Below are positions 1 through 11,689 of a DNA stretch of 64,000 nucleotides, in pieces (positions within the stretch are counted from its first letter, which is position 1; every line of letters begins with the position of its first letter). Made by a program: the position numbers and the translations under genes. Origin of the DNA: Chionis minor (Eukaryota > Chordata > Aves > Charadriiformes > Chionididae); NCBI GenBank assembly GCA_013398295.1, contig VZSF01001374.1, positions 202,054-266,053 on the forward strand, written 5' to 3'. The notes under the pieces were generated by a model that did not search any database, was not told where the DNA came from, and saw nothing but the letters and a program-made list of their open reading frames with translations.

Positions 1-939
1 CTGCTCCCTTCGTCCACCCTTGAAGTCCCTTCCTCCGGGCAGAGTTTGGTATGTGCTGTTTGCAGGGGGCTTGTTTTTCTAACATGGTGAACACATGCTC
101 TCTCCCGAGAATCATTTATTTTACATCAGAGATCCTGGGGCTCCTGACCCAGGGTTTTGCAAGATGGTTTTGTACTTTCCCCCATGACGAAGGAAGACAC
201 ATTCCTCCAGCTACCACTGCAAGAACGTCAGGTCCCGGATGTGTCCTCCACAGACCAGGCTCTCCCTCATTTCCCTCTCAAGGCAGAGGTTAAAAATGAC
301 ACACTGAGGTCACAGGATGCTCCGAGGGGCTCCATGAAGGTCTCCCAGGAAGAAAATCCTGTTTCTTCTGCTGATAACAGTCTTCTGCTTGTGTGGCACC
401 AGTAAATCAGATGAGCAAGGAAAGATGGGCCCTGGTCACACAGTGACCAAAGGGGCATCTTACGAACTTATTCACTGTTTTGACTGTAGCCCACCATTGC
501 AAGCCTCAAAGGAAGGCATAAAAAAGCCCTGAGGACATCCGCCTGCCATCAAGGTCTCTTGTGACATGCTGATAGCGAGTGCAGTAATTAGAACAGCCCA
601 AAGTCAGACCCACCTCCAGGCCCACCAGCAAACCTGGCTGCTGCTGTGACCTGCAGCGAGTTGCTCTGCCCTCAGCACCGGCTGGGCTGCACCGCATGTG
701 GCTGGAGTTGCTGCCTTCCAGGACCAACCTCACCTTCCAGCCCCAGAGTGCAGAACAGCCAGTCCTCTTCTCCTCAAGGGCGAGAATCCCCTGAGAAACC
801 CGGCTGCGCATGGACTCCAGCACCCACCTTCCTCCCCTGGAAGGCAAGGGAAGGCGAGGGAGAGCAGTGCATCTCTGCGTAACCCGATCCCTTAACACGC
901 AGCTCCTCTGATGTGGGCAGCTTGTGCTTTACAGCATTA
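1..939. other. Unique non-coding DNA
   Basis: No gene, repeat family or RNA is recognisable. Short open frames exist on both strands, but none has a domain, a biased composition or flanking splice signals that would mark it as an exon. The stretch is moderately GC-rich and lacks simple repeats. Confidence 0.6.
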
Positions 940-1110
940 GAGGAGCAACATTTCATGGAAAATTCAATAAATACCCCTGTACAGCCAGACATCTGTAAAC
1001 AAAGGCTTCCAAATTCAATCAGGCTGTGGGCTCAGAGCAGCATTTATAGGCTACAGCATGGAATATTATATAGGAAAGCTAAAAGTAGGGGGAGGGGGCA
1101 GATTCCTGGA
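940..1110. promoter_or_regulatory. Candidate conserved non-coding / enhancer block
   Basis: This is an AT-rich block in GC-richer surroundings. It contains the string TGTAAACAAAG (994-1004), in which a forkhead core (GTAAACA, 995-1001) overlaps a SOX-like AACAAAG. Several ATTCAAT and GGAATATTAT-type motifs follow. The composition resembles vertebrate conserved non-coding elements. That is an inference from texture, because conservation cannot be seen in one sequence. Confidence 0.3.
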
Positions 1111-4100
1111 AAATGAAAGATCTTATAGCTCTCTGTTACCCCAACGAAGAATAAGTATGTCTGGGCGGTACCAGCATGCCCCTTCTTGAGTGGCTGGGGC
1201 AGCCTTGCCATTCCCAATCTTCTAGCTCCCACATCAGCCTGCGCGGGGTTCTCCCCTTGCACAAGCATTGCAGTAAAAACTACAGCGAGACTGGCTGCAT
1301 GCAGAGCCATGCCGGTGACTCCAGCAACTGCCAGCCACACAGCGTGCTGGAGCGCAGCCCTGCTGCCCACCATACCAGGAGGGTGGCTTTCAGGATGTAG
1401 GTTTGAAGATGGGAAGCACCAAGCCTTGATCCAGGAGTAGCTGCTTTCAGAGCCTGGAGGTATTTACAGTCAGTGTTCAATTCACAGTGGGAGATGGGAG
1501 CGGAGGGTGGTGTTTTGCTTGTCCTTTGGGGCTTTCCTGGGCCATGCCATCTCCCAGCAGGTGATGGGGCCGCATCTATCTTGTCTCTTGCCCTGTTCTA
1601 TCAGAGCCACAGTTCACGCTTGTATCAAACCAGCTAAGCTAGGCAAAGTAAAATGGGAATGTCCAGGCAAGGCTCTGCTCAGCCCTGTGGCCACTCACTG
1701 CATTGAGCAGCAGCAGTGCCATGACCCATGGCCATCCATACCAGATAGCCCCTGACACTGGTACAGAAGATTTGCTCCCAGTTTGAGCAATACAGGACTC
1801 GTGATGCACAGCTAAGTGCTGCTGGGTGGGTTTGTGTACACTTAAGCACAGTTACACGCACACATAAGCCAGTATAGCACCCCAGTAGAAACCCCTCTTC
1901 CCCCTTTGGGCAAGGTTTTGTACAGACAACCAGCTTGGAGGAGGTTTTGTACAGCCAGCTAACTCCCCTGCAGAGAGGTGTGGATCCTCTCACTGCGGCA
2001 TGGTAACTATAAAGGTCTCCAGATCATGAAAGCAGTGTTGGACAGCATGGGACAAGGGTGCCTGCTAATCTCTGCCACCCTGACTAGGTTTTTTCAAGCC
2101 CAGTGCCAGAGACTCATGCTGGGAGGAGGTCAGAGCACTGTCCTCCCCACAGTGACTTGACTGTCCATCCACTGTCTGAAGGCAGCCACCTGCAGATGAT
2201 TTTGGTCCAGCCTGCATGTGCCTAGCATTTCAAACAAAGCCAAAATGCTTTATTGGCATCCGATGGCTACAACACCTTGCAGGCTCTGGACTCATCAGAG
2301 ATCCCATTTGCTGGCTGCTCCAAGCTGCACCTGCATGATCAGGGGTCTTGATTTCTCTGAGCTGGACTTTGCAGATCCATGCAAAGGGCAAGCCACCAGC
2401 TCAGTGAGAGCTGCTCAGGTCCTGCCACACTCCTGCAGCCCTTTGGGTCCCTCAGGGGTGGTGACAAGGGCAGGATGACCACAGTACCCTGCAGAGGATG
2501 GCTGTCAAGGAACAGCTTTGTTGTGGCTTGGGCTACATCTGGATGACCGCCTTGAACCCTCTGGCAGCACCCACAGAGGTTATAAGCCCATATTTAGTGC
2601 AGGCCAAATCAGGCATTTGTCTCCTCCTTCCCCTCGAGTGCACTTTTCCTTACAGCTCAATCAGGCTTTACGAACACACTGCCACACACAGAGGCCAGTA
2701 TATATAATAAATAGAGCCTAGCTCTGAGGGCAGCAGCAGTAAACTATTGTCCAGGGGACAGGAAGGTTACGGGGATTGTGATCTAAAACCTTAGGCTGGC
2801 AGCTCTGTGCTCCCCTGGGAAAGATTTCCACAGCTACCGCGAGGAAAACAATCACTGTTTTGGTTATTACACTTCATTTATTGGTTTGTTCAAAGATCAC
2901 AGCCAGGTAGGCCCTAAATTCAGGGATGCTTGGAGCAGGGGTCTCCAGTCCCGCCCTCTGTGATGGGCTCCACAGGGCTGCCCTGCACCCCAGGGTGCTC
3001 CCCCAGCTTGCGTCCTTCCCTATCCAGAACAGCTCCATCATGGTTGCCTCTAGGATTCCTCCACCACGACCAGGTGAAGCACAGGAGGGGAGCTGACCTT
3101 GAGGAACATGCTATACATCAGGAGAGACGTACAAGCAAGACTTCTCACTGATGTCTACACAGTCTGACATCAACGCAAGAGAAGGAAGTTCATGCACACC
3201 GAGGGGACCATCCAGCAGACACATGTACATTTCTGGGAGTATATTCATTCCCCAGGAAGCATCTTTCCTGTTTTTTGACATAACATGAGAAATTATGGGC
3301 TGGAATGGATTCATCCACACGTGCACCTCGAAGGACTGAAAACAGGATGTGAAACTCACCCACCTCAACCGAGAATGGACACTCAGGGAACCACTGTAGG
3401 ACACGCATCACCTAGTCCACCCAGCTGGGTCATTCACCAGGCACTTGGAGCCCTGGGAAGAGAAGTGTGTCCATGCAATGCAGAGGTCTCAGGAACGGGA
3501 CATGGGCACCGCTTTGCATGGTAGCAGCACAGGCAGGAGCGATGCAGTGACCAGCAGAGGCTGCTTTGGTTGCACAGGACCCTGAGCAAATCAAAGCAGC
3601 TGCTGTCCCTCCAAGATGCGGAGGAGAGCCCTGGGTCACCGCTGGGATTCAGGAAACATGGGGCGCTTCCCGTACCTCTCCTGAGCCAGCTGCCCTGGAA
3701 ATGTTCCTATAAACTCCTATTAATTAGTTGACACTTGGGCTGTGCAAACAGGCTACCCCCTCCCTGCAACCCCCCAGGAGGCAGCGCTGGAGCAGGCCAG
3801 CACGGGGGCCAAGTCTTGGGCACATTCTTCCAGTTAATATTTCAGCCTGCAGTTGCCAAGGGATCGGGGCTGGCGTTTCCCCCCTTCCTCCCCCTTCCGC
3901 CTCCCAAAGCGCCAATGGTGAGCGGATAGCCAGGTTATTGCCTCCCCCTCCCTTTGCAAGCAGATGTATGGGAGCCAGAGGAGGAGATTGATGGGGTTTA
4001 TAGAGTCTCCCTCCTGACCACCCACCATGGCTCCAGCTCCCTTGGGCCTGTCCACACCACCGTCATGGCAATGGCTCCCCTGGTGTCCACCATACAGAAA

Positions 4101-5030
4101 AAACCAGCCTAGCTACATCTGCTGGGTAGCCTGAGTCATGCTTGCTGCTTTAGAGGACCTTCCTTTGATCCCAGGCGCATCGGCTGAGATGGGAGAGAAA
4201 ACAGCTCCTCCCCAGCCACATCCGTTCGGTGACAGGAACTCAGTGCAACCTGTATCTCAGTGAGACTGGGTCCCTGAACCACACTGGACTTTCACAGCCT
4301 TCCCAAAGCCTTCAGCAAGTCAACGCACTGCAAAGAGACTGTCTAGAAAGGGCTGCAGAGTAACTCCATACTGCGCAGTGCTTACACATGGAGGCCCTCC
4401 AAAGAGCTGATGCAGTCCTTCCTGACTGCACCAAGGCCCTGGCAGCTCCTGGGAGGCAGGAGAGTGGGAACAAAAGCCATGGAGGCAGGCCAGGCTCCAG
4501 GTGCCCACATGCCAGGACAGGGAGCGGGCAGCAGAGTGCAGGGAGGGGGTGACAGAGCCCTGCACAGGACGTGCAGTGGGACAGCCGTTCGGCAGGGAAG
4601 GAGGCAGGGTTTGGTGGAAAGACATGGGAAGAAGCCTTGAAAAAAACTCCAGCTCTCACAAAAGTGCCGGGGCTGGTGTTCAGTGTGACCAGTGTCACTG
4701 CTGCCAGCCGCACGCTCAGCCAAGGACACCGTCTGAGCAGAGGCTAGCTTGAAGGACTCTTCTGGGGACAAGGCTGGCTGCCATTACATCCCACAACTTC
4801 CAAACGAAACCAACCACCCCCTGCCACCCCCGAAAAGGAGAAACAAACCAAGCAAACTAGACCCATTGGTAACATTTGGGCCATTTCCTGTATGTTTAAC
4901 ACATTTTCTATTAAGCCCACGACAAATGGCGAGGGCTCCAGGCATAGCCATAAAGGCTCCCTCCCGCAGCAAGCCGAAGGGGCTGCAGCCAGGGAGAGGA
5001 AGGTGAGCTGGCTGAACGGGCAGATGGGAG
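1111..5030. other. Unique non-coding DNA
   Basis: About 3.9 kb with no supported gene, RNA or recognised mobile element. The only structure noted is a small imperfect tandem duplication at 1913-1960, listed separately. Open frames of up to about 130 codons on the minus strand near 4.3-4.8 kb overlap one another in different frames and show no known domain. Confidence 0.55.
1913..1960. repeat. Imperfect 29-bp tandem duplication
   Basis: The 13-mer AGGTTTTGTACAG occurs at 1913-1925 and again at 1942-1954. Each copy is followed by CCAGCT, with a 4-base insertion (acaa) in the first copy. The period is 29 bp and there are two copies, consistent with a small slippage duplication. Confidence 0.7.
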
Positions 5031-5135
5031 GTGAGCATGTAATTCACAGCAGATCCACGATTTGATTAATTTCCCTGCTTTTCCTGCTGGAGAATTCCGG
5101 GTTTTATTGGCCGTTAAAAGGCACCGCGCTGCCTG
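5031..5135. promoter_or_regulatory. Candidate regulatory block with PBX-HOX-like site
   Basis: A short AT-rich segment lies just upstream of a CpG-rich tract. It contains TGATTAAT (5063-5070), which fits the composite PBX-HOX consensus, and a run reading TTTTATTGGCC that includes an inverted CCAAT box. The placement beside the CpG-rich tract is suggestive only. Confidence 0.28.
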
Positions 5136-6520
5136 ATTTTGGAGCGGAGCCGCACCGAGGCGGGGGCGGGGGGGGGGGGGGGCGCCGGGCCANGGGGGGG
5201 CACACAACATGGGGGCTGGCCGCGGGGACCTGCCAGCGCAGGAATCAGGTGCACGGAGTTAGGATAAGCATTTTGGCGTTGGGGATTCCCTCCTGGAGGA
5301 TAACCCCCCCCCCAACACGCTTTCTAGAGACCAGCTCGTTCTGGGGACCTGGCTTGGTGGGGACGAAGGGGGCCAGCCCAGCACAAAGCCCCTCCACAAG
5401 CCGATGGGACCCTTGCCCGGCCGATTTGTCCCTCCCTCCCCTCCTTCAGCCACTCTCCCCGATTCCTCCCCCTCACACTGAGCTGCCGGCATTGGCCCCC
5501 ACAGGAAAAAAAAAAAAACCTGCCCAATTTGTCATGTCATGTCCAGCTGTTAACCTCCCGTTGCTGAGCCATAGGGAAGACTTGCTTTCTTCTATTTATT
5601 TATTTGCCACTTGGACAATGGAAGGCCTCAGGCCTGCTGAGCTCTTCATAATAACGCCACCAACGACATCCCCCCCCCCGCCCCGGCCCGCCAGCAGCAC
5701 CATGCCGAGGAGCTGCAGGTGTCAGCGGGCATTAACCCCTGCAGGGCTCCTGGCTTCCTTGAAACGGCCCGTCCGCCGCCGCCGGGGAGGCAGCCGGCGA
5801 GGGCCGCTGCCAGGGCTGGGAGGTCCCTGGGGCTGGGCTCACATGGAAAACCCTGTACAGCGAGGGAGCGCAGGGAAAGGCCAGCTGATAACCATCGCTC
5901 CGGAAAGCTTATCGTGCCGCTTGGCCAGGGGAAAGAATGGGGCTGTCCAGCCACCCAGAGAGTTTCAGCGCGGGGGGGACACCCCCGTCCTGGCATAGAC
6001 ACTGCGGCCATGGGGACGCTTAGCAACCGAGCGGAGGGGACGGCAGCCCACAGGCTGGTGCCTGCCGGCCCGGCCGAGCCCTGCCAGCAGCCAGGTCTGG
6101 GAATTGCGCGGTGGCTCTGCCCCCTGCCAGGGTTATCCCGCCGGGACCAGGAAACTTGCTCCAGAGGCCAAGGCGTGTCCTGGAGGGCAAAAGCACCAGC
6201 CCCGGCTTCACCCTCCCAATCCAGACCTCGGCAAGGAGCTCCCTGGGGAAGGCCGGCAGATGAGGGCCATGCTTGGGACGCTGTAGGGATGGTTTCCCCA
6301 CCCCGGCCAGCGGAGCTGAGGGTATGGAGCCCCCTGTTCAGGGACACTTGAAGCCTGGGGGAAACTCCCCGTCTCCCATGGACTGTCCCCTCGTCATGAG
6401 TGGAGGCAGAGGGCCGGCCATGTCCACAGGGACACCAGCCCACGGGCCGGGGGACATGGCGCGCTCCGGGCCTCGCAGGCGGCACGCTGCCGGGGCTGCA
6501 AATACACGGGCGGGCGGCTG
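5136..6520. other. CpG-rich stretch with poly-G and one ambiguous base
   Basis: The stretch is GC-rich with clusters of CpG; for example, 5761-5820 holds about nine CpG dinucleotides. A G15 run (5168-5182) is followed by an undetermined base at 5193 and another G run, so the local assembly is unreliable. Long frames run on both strands here (about 249 codons at 5249-5998 on the plus strand and 301 codons at 5646-6551 on the minus strand). They overlap, are rich in Pro, Arg, Ala and Gly, and show no domain, as expected where stop codons are rare. The stretch could be a CpG island, but no promoter element or exon boundary was identified. Confidence 0.45.
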
Positions 6521-6649
6521 TGTTTCGTGTGTGCGTTTGCTCCTCTGACAATAAAATGCCTCTCGGGTTACTGGGAAGGTAGCGGCGCCGAGCAGACGAG
6601 GAGGGAGCACACGCAGGCCCGTAACTCCTTCCTGTCTGCCCGGCTGTCT

Positions 6650-7075
6650 GTCAGGCCTTCCTCCCCCTGTCAATGTCACTTTATTTGCTGCTGCGGTGGC
6701 GATAGGATCACTATTAAAAGCACAAGTAGTAGGCATTAAAATGCATTTCAGTTAGTCCAGGATAATAAAGGCGCGCGAGGGGAAGGGGGGAGGTGAAAAG
6801 AAGGAAGTTTTAACTCGCTAATAAAAATCAAATGCAGGCAGTTTGCAGGAGCGAGCGGCTCGGCGCTTCGCCTTTCTCTTGTTAAGGGCCCACTGCCATA
6901 AATAACTTCCCTGAGCGAAAGCAGAGGAGAGCGGGAGAGCGAGGATGCAACAACACAAAATTTTTCATTTTTCTCCATAAATCATTTCAGCGTGTGATAA
7001 TATTTGTTTTTTCTAATGAGTCTCCTGTGATCCATTCCGGGAGCTAACATCAGGGCCTGTCAGGGCGTGATGTGT
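6650..7075. promoter_or_regulatory. Candidate conserved non-coding / enhancer block
   Basis: AT-rich sequence follows directly after the GC-rich tract. It includes a perfect palindrome AAATGCATTT (6739-6748), two CCATAAA motifs (6896-6902 and 6975-6981), a forkhead-like TATTTGTTT (7001-7009) and several TAATGA/ATAAAAATCA strings typical of homeodomain targets. No repeat family is recognised. The enhancer reading is inferred from motif density and composition. Confidence 0.38.
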
Positions 7076-8815
7076 GGGGCACTTCAGCACTTTACAAAAA
7101 CTGCCGCCTCTACAGATTTCCCTCACTCTCCACCCCTTGCTTACGCTCAGGACGAATGTGGCCAATTTTTTTTTTGCTCTGGGATTTCAGGATCTCTCTA
7201 CTTTTGCACAAAGTTCTTCAGCATTAAGCCTTGAGAAGACAGCTACCAGAAAAGCAAACCATCCCTCTGGTTTTCCCTTTCTTCTTTGTCCTCCAGAACA
7301 GCGAACATCCAGGACAATTAGCTCTTGGGGTGAGGAAAAGCCAGATGCAAATGGGAACAAACCAAAGCGAACACTGGCAGTGAACCCCCCAAGGAAGACT
7401 GGCAAAAGGCAGCTTCCCAGAGATGGTTTAATGCCTGATGCCTGCCACGCTTGCCCTGCCTCACAGGCAGCCCAGCACAGAGTGTCAATCCAGGTCCCTT
7501 TGCCCTCACCTCAGGCCCATCAGCTGGCTCCCCTGAACCTTCGTAAGTCCCAGGCACCCCCAGAAGCACTACAGTGACCACAGGAGGTTGCATTTCCACG
7601 GAGCACATGACTCCCCCTGCCCCCATACAGCTTCCTTTGGTCAAATTCAAAGAGCTTCACATCCAGGCCTTTCTAATAGAAAGCCTCTGGGCAAAAACCT
7701 TGTTTCTGAGATGGAGCTCAACATGTTTGTGGAGATGACTGCATGCCACAAGGACTCAAGAAGTGGGGATGAGTTTTCATTGAGATTCCTTCCATTCCTT
7801 TGCCCCTACCTGCTCCTCACTACTCATTGCTTCAACCTGAAGACCAACCCCAACTAAGTGAGACACCAGATCTCAAACCTGGAGAGAAGAAAGCAGGCTG
7901 GGTCAGGGGTGGGAATGAGACTGTATGCATTCACACCCAGGTGACCAGATTGGCATCAGCCCTGGTTATAACAACCAGAAATTATGACTAATATCTCAAC
8001 AGAGTGCTGGGCACCTAAGATGGTGGGTTCAGCTGCTACGGGCAGGAGTAAAGCCCCATGGCATTGTGTTCAACATCCCAGCAGAACACCAACGGACCAC
8101 AGAGACTGACTTCAGTCTGTGCCTCAGTGCACATCTGAGTCATGGTGGCAGGAGAGACAGAGGATTCTGATGCTGTCTTACAATCTAGTTTAAATGGAAA
8201 GTGTCTATATTGATGAGGTCTGTCCATCACCAGATACATGGTTGGAAAACAGAGACCACCTCAGTGAGAAATAAAGGGGAAAAGATAAAGTGGGACACAA
8301 AGTATGGTACACAGAAAACAGAAGAGGAAAGGAACCCAGAAGCAAACTTCATCTGAGATCTCTTTCTCAATAGCTTTGAAATCACCAAAGGCTATGAAGA
8401 TGCTTTGCTCTGAGCATCACACACCAAGAGCAGTCAGCACCATAATCCCGTGCAACAAGAAAGCAGGATATCCCTGTGGGGCTGGAAACCGAGGCCAACC
8501 CTTGCTCCTCCACAGCATGACCCAGGTGACAAAGAGCTCTTTCTGGCTCAGTCTGATCCTCCTCTTTGCTCCTGCAATCATCGCCATGACTGCCAGAGCC
8601 AAGGCTGCTCTTAGCATCACCATCATCATCAGGGTTATTATTATTATTAACATCATTGTTATGGTGTTTCCAGAGGAGGCTCTTAACTCCGGTCGTTGGG
8701 ATAAAGGCAAGCTGGTGGCATCTTCAGGGAGTCATAATGGTACGGGGCCCAGCTCAGTGTGTGTTTACTCTCTGCCAATGTATGTGAGAGAGAAAAAGAG
8801 AGAGAGGTAGTGAGA
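7076..8815. other. Unique non-coding DNA
   Basis: No supported gene or mobile element. The stretch contains a POU octamer (ATGCAAAT, 7345-7352) and a short trinucleotide repeat near 8.6 kb, listed separately. A 167-codon open frame at 7074-7577 shows no domain and looks accidental. Confidence 0.55.
8615..8652. repeat. (CAT)n / (TTA)n short tandem repeat
   Basis: A CAT/CAC trinucleotide run (8615-8630) is followed after a few bases by a TTA run (about 8635-8649). This is an ordinary compound microsatellite. Confidence 0.8.
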
Positions 8816-9300
8816 TAAACACTGTCATGGGCCGCTTCCATCATCTACTCACAAGAGCATAATAAAGCCCTTGTAATATACTAGAACTTGTGTGGTCCCG
8901 GGGTCTAATTTGCATACTAATTACTCGGTGCAAATGGGAACGAGAGGTAGGGGGAGGGCGCGCGGGTGAGGGGGACTGGACTATTTGCTCTGCCATTTCA
9001 TATCATGCTAACAAGCTAATCCGGCGTGCAGTTAGCTCCTGATATATAACTGCTCATTAGTATTATAATAAAGTACATGAAACAACCATAAAACGTTATA
9101 TACTGCACAAGTGTTGTTTTCTTGCCAATTATCTGCGGGCGGATTTATCACCGCAGTTGTTGCAAATTCCCCTTGGTGAGGTTTGGGTCGAATAAAGAAA
9201 GGTGTTGGTGTGAGGGGGGAATGGGGGGGCTGCTTTCAAGGGGGAGAACATGTGTTTTCTTAAGTAGCACTTACCGATGCGCCATTTCATATGAGAGAGG
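8816..9300. promoter_or_regulatory. Strong candidate conserved non-coding / enhancer block
   Basis: This block has two AT-rich halves separated by a short GC-rich spacer. The first half holds a perfect POU octamer ATTTGCAT (8908-8915) two bases before a TAATTA homeodomain core (8918-8923). The second half has dense TAAT/ATTA strings, CCATAAA (9086-9092) and a TTATCACCGCAG string. No simple repeat and no known mobile element accounts for it. Octamer and homeodomain sites this close are common in neural and limb enhancers, but the role here is inference. Confidence 0.42.
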
Positions 9301-9393
9301 GTGAATGCTGCATCCTTAGGAGGCTGAGAGGGGAAGGGAGCCCAGTGCTCCACGTTCAAATCAAACAAACTTCTGTCCATTAGGAAAATTGGG

Positions 9394-9425
9394 CCAAAGC
9401 CCTAAGGATGGACTTAGGGCTTTGG
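9394..9425. other. Perfect 12-bp hairpin
   Basis: CCAAAGCCCTAA (9394-9405) and its exact reverse complement TTAGGGCTTTGG (9414-9425) flank an 8-base loop. Three more G-T pairs could extend the stem outward (9391-9393 with 9426-9428). The stem is too short for a typical microRNA precursor and matches no RNA I know. Confidence 0.75.
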
Positions 9426-9928
9426 TTTCTGAACCAGCAAGAAACCAACTGAGGGGAGAGCAGTGTCTTTTTCCTATTGCCTTCTTCTAAGGACCACCGC
9501 CAGTCATACCAGATAGAAAAGTAGCTCCATTTGATGTGGAAAGGGCTTGCCTGGCACATTTGCCTGCAATGAGGCGAATTCCTCAGAGGAGCCAAATGCA
9601 ACCCAGAACCCTTTCCCAAATCCTGCTGCATCTCCTCCTTCCCAGCACAGCTTCAGGAGCCTGCAAGCACTGACAAAACACAGTCCCTAGCACCTCTCAG
9701 GTCTATGCACTGCTGCCTGCCCTGTGGCTGATGTTTCTGCCCCTCCAGCCCTTAGCGCTGCCACAAAACTTGCTGCGTGACACAGAGGTGCTGAGCAGCT
9801 CTGTATTGCTGTGAAAATCATGAAAATCGGGTGGTTCACTGCTTTAACTGGCTGGTCAGAGGACAGCGTGCCCTGCCCGCCGACAGGCAGAGGGGCAGTT
9901 ACAGCACTCTGACAGACTAAGCAGAGCA

Positions 9929-10108
9929 CAGTGATTTGCAGCCCGTGGTCTGCAGCCCCTGAGGGTCCATGGATTACTTCTCAGCTACCCAGCAATGCTG
10001 AACAAGAAAAGCAAACTGAGGATCAAATAGTGCTCTGCATGTGGGTTCTGCACCTCCGCTGGAAAACCCCTGGGGCACCGCAAAACGAGAAGAGGCTGCA
10101 AGCTGCTG
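9929..10108. mobile_element. Probable decayed hAT-type MITE
   Basis: The left end begins CAGTGATTTGCAGCCCG and continues with a 'gtggtctgcagcccctgagggtcc'-type segment (9946-9969), close to what I remember of hAT (Charlie-like) termini that read 'CAGTGGTTCTCAACC...GTGGTCC'. The right end, read in reverse complement, starts CAGCAGCTTGCAGCCTCT and matches the left end at about 12 of the first 18 positions. The element would be about 180 bp, with no transposase. No convincing 8-bp target duplication remains (GCAGAGCA before, GGAGGATG after). A pair of unrelated ends is possible, but the left end alone is persuasive. Confidence 0.5.
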
Positions 10109-10964
10109 GGAGGATGTGGATGGCAGAGCCCCCACAGCGGAAAGGGGGCTGGATGGATGGGGCTGCCAGGCTGCCAGGAAAAACTCCTGCACCCATCAGC
10201 AGAGACAGGGGACCGTGTGGAATCCCTGCTTCAGCCCGGGAGGGAGGGGTGACATATAGATTCTGCAGCCTTCCCAGTGCACAGGCTCGGGGTCTTTCAC
10301 TGACATTCTTTCAGCAAAGCTACAACAAGACCATGGACCCTTCCTGCCCCAAACGGGACAGGCTCCCTGCCCTTAAGGGTTGCATGTCCTCCTGCCTTCA
10401 CAGGTGCTGGCAGAACTTGCTGAGTATGATGGGCATGTCACCCGTGCCTGGGCACAAGCTGTCTCCATGCTCAGGTCTTCCCAGAGATGCTCTGCGCTCA
10501 GAAAAGCACGACACCTCCCGGAACCTACCACTTTGCTTCTTCCCAGCACACGTGCACCGCAGCCAGGCCCACATGCAACAGGTACTTTTACAGCTTCCTA
10601 CCAACCTCAGCATCCCCACTGTGTCCTCCCAACGAAATACCTCTGAGAGAGGAACCCCCCAGCTACCTCTCCTGCCGACACAGCCTGCTGTGAATACGCT
10701 TGCATACCCCCTGTGCTGGCACGCTTTCACCCAGATGTGCACTGCCTGGTGTACACAAGGTTATGTTTTCAAACACTTAAGCAAGGCGAGATGAAGACAC
10801 ACGTTCTCTCTTCCGTGGAGACCCAGCGGAGTAAATCCCACCCATTTTCCCTCTCACAAACAGGGGTTACAAATGCAGCAGCCCCCCCCCACGGGTATTT
10901 CACACGCAGCTATTCTCCTTCTCTTTCACACACACACACACACAAGCCCCCTTGCTGTGAAACA
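10109..10964. other. Unique non-coding DNA
   Basis: No gene is supported. A 287-codon plus-strand frame (9931-10794) crosses this stretch, but it starts inside the hAT-like relic, lacks any recognisable domain and has an amino-acid mix typical of random sequence. A (CA)n run near 10.93 kb is listed separately. Confidence 0.5.
10926..10944. repeat. (CA)n microsatellite
   Basis: About nine CA units, perfect, in otherwise unique sequence. Confidence 0.9.
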
Positions 10965-11190
10965 TTTGCTTATTTATGGCTTGTTTTTGTCAAGTGGAGG
11001 CAGGACTGACAGCTCTCAGTGGTGGGGCTCTGTCTGTCTAACTCCGTAATAAGACGCATGATATCCATTCTGCTGCCAGCGGGGAGTGAATCACGCCAAC
11101 CTCGTCACCCCCTCTCCAGTCCTGCCGGAGCTCCGCTTCTGCCTTGACAAACTCCGCAGCTTGTTAGCATCACAATATTGGGAGCAAAAT
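10965..11190. promoter_or_regulatory. Candidate regulatory block
   Basis: This is repeat-free sequence of mixed composition. It contains TTATTTATGG, GTAATAAGACGCATGATATCC and the palindrome CAATATTG (11173-11180), which places two SOX-like ATTG cores head to head. The calls rest on motif content only. Confidence 0.28.
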
Positions 11191-11689
11191 GTGACCCAGC
11201 GCTGCCATGCCCCCGCCTCCCTCGGTCTGAAAAGAGAGGGGGAAACACACACACTCACATTTCCACACCGAGGGAAGGCACAAATCCCCCACAGGGCTTT
11301 AAAAGGACTTAAAACCATCTTAAGAAACAGAGCGGAGAGGAAACACCTCCCTGTGGGAGAGGGTCGCTGAGCAAATGCCAACACTGGCTCTGTCTTGCTC
11401 CGCCTGCCCCAGAGCTGGGGTACTGGGGAAAGGGATACCCCGGACCCTCTCTCCTGTGGCTGGCCCAGCAGCATCTGCCTCCTGCCTCCACTGCCTAACG
11501 GGATGTGGCAAAGAGAATCCCGGCCGCGCGGGGTGAAGGAGGGCTGCTGGGACCCATTTCCAGCCGCCAGTGTCCCAGGCTGGGCCAGGAGGAGTCACCG
11601 CAGGGGACAGCGCGGGAGCACTGGAGGACACCGCTCTCCCTCCTCAAACCCCTCCGGTGACCGGGAGGGGAACTCCTACTTACAGTTTG
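11191..11689. other. Unique GC-rich non-coding DNA
   Basis: No gene or repeat is recognised. Open frames on both strands overlap here because the sequence is GC-rich. A cluster of CpG dinucleotides lies near 11.52-11.64 kb. Confidence 0.5.

Noticed and set aside
5249..6551. Long open frames on both strands (249 codons plus, 301 codons minus)
   Set aside because: They overlap on opposite strands in GC-rich DNA where stops are rare, show no domain, and are rich in Pro, Arg, Gly and Ala as expected from composition.
9931..10794. 287-codon open frame
   Set aside because: It starts in a transposon relic, has no domain or exon context, and one such frame is not surprising in a 64-kb window. Left as a low-interest finding only.
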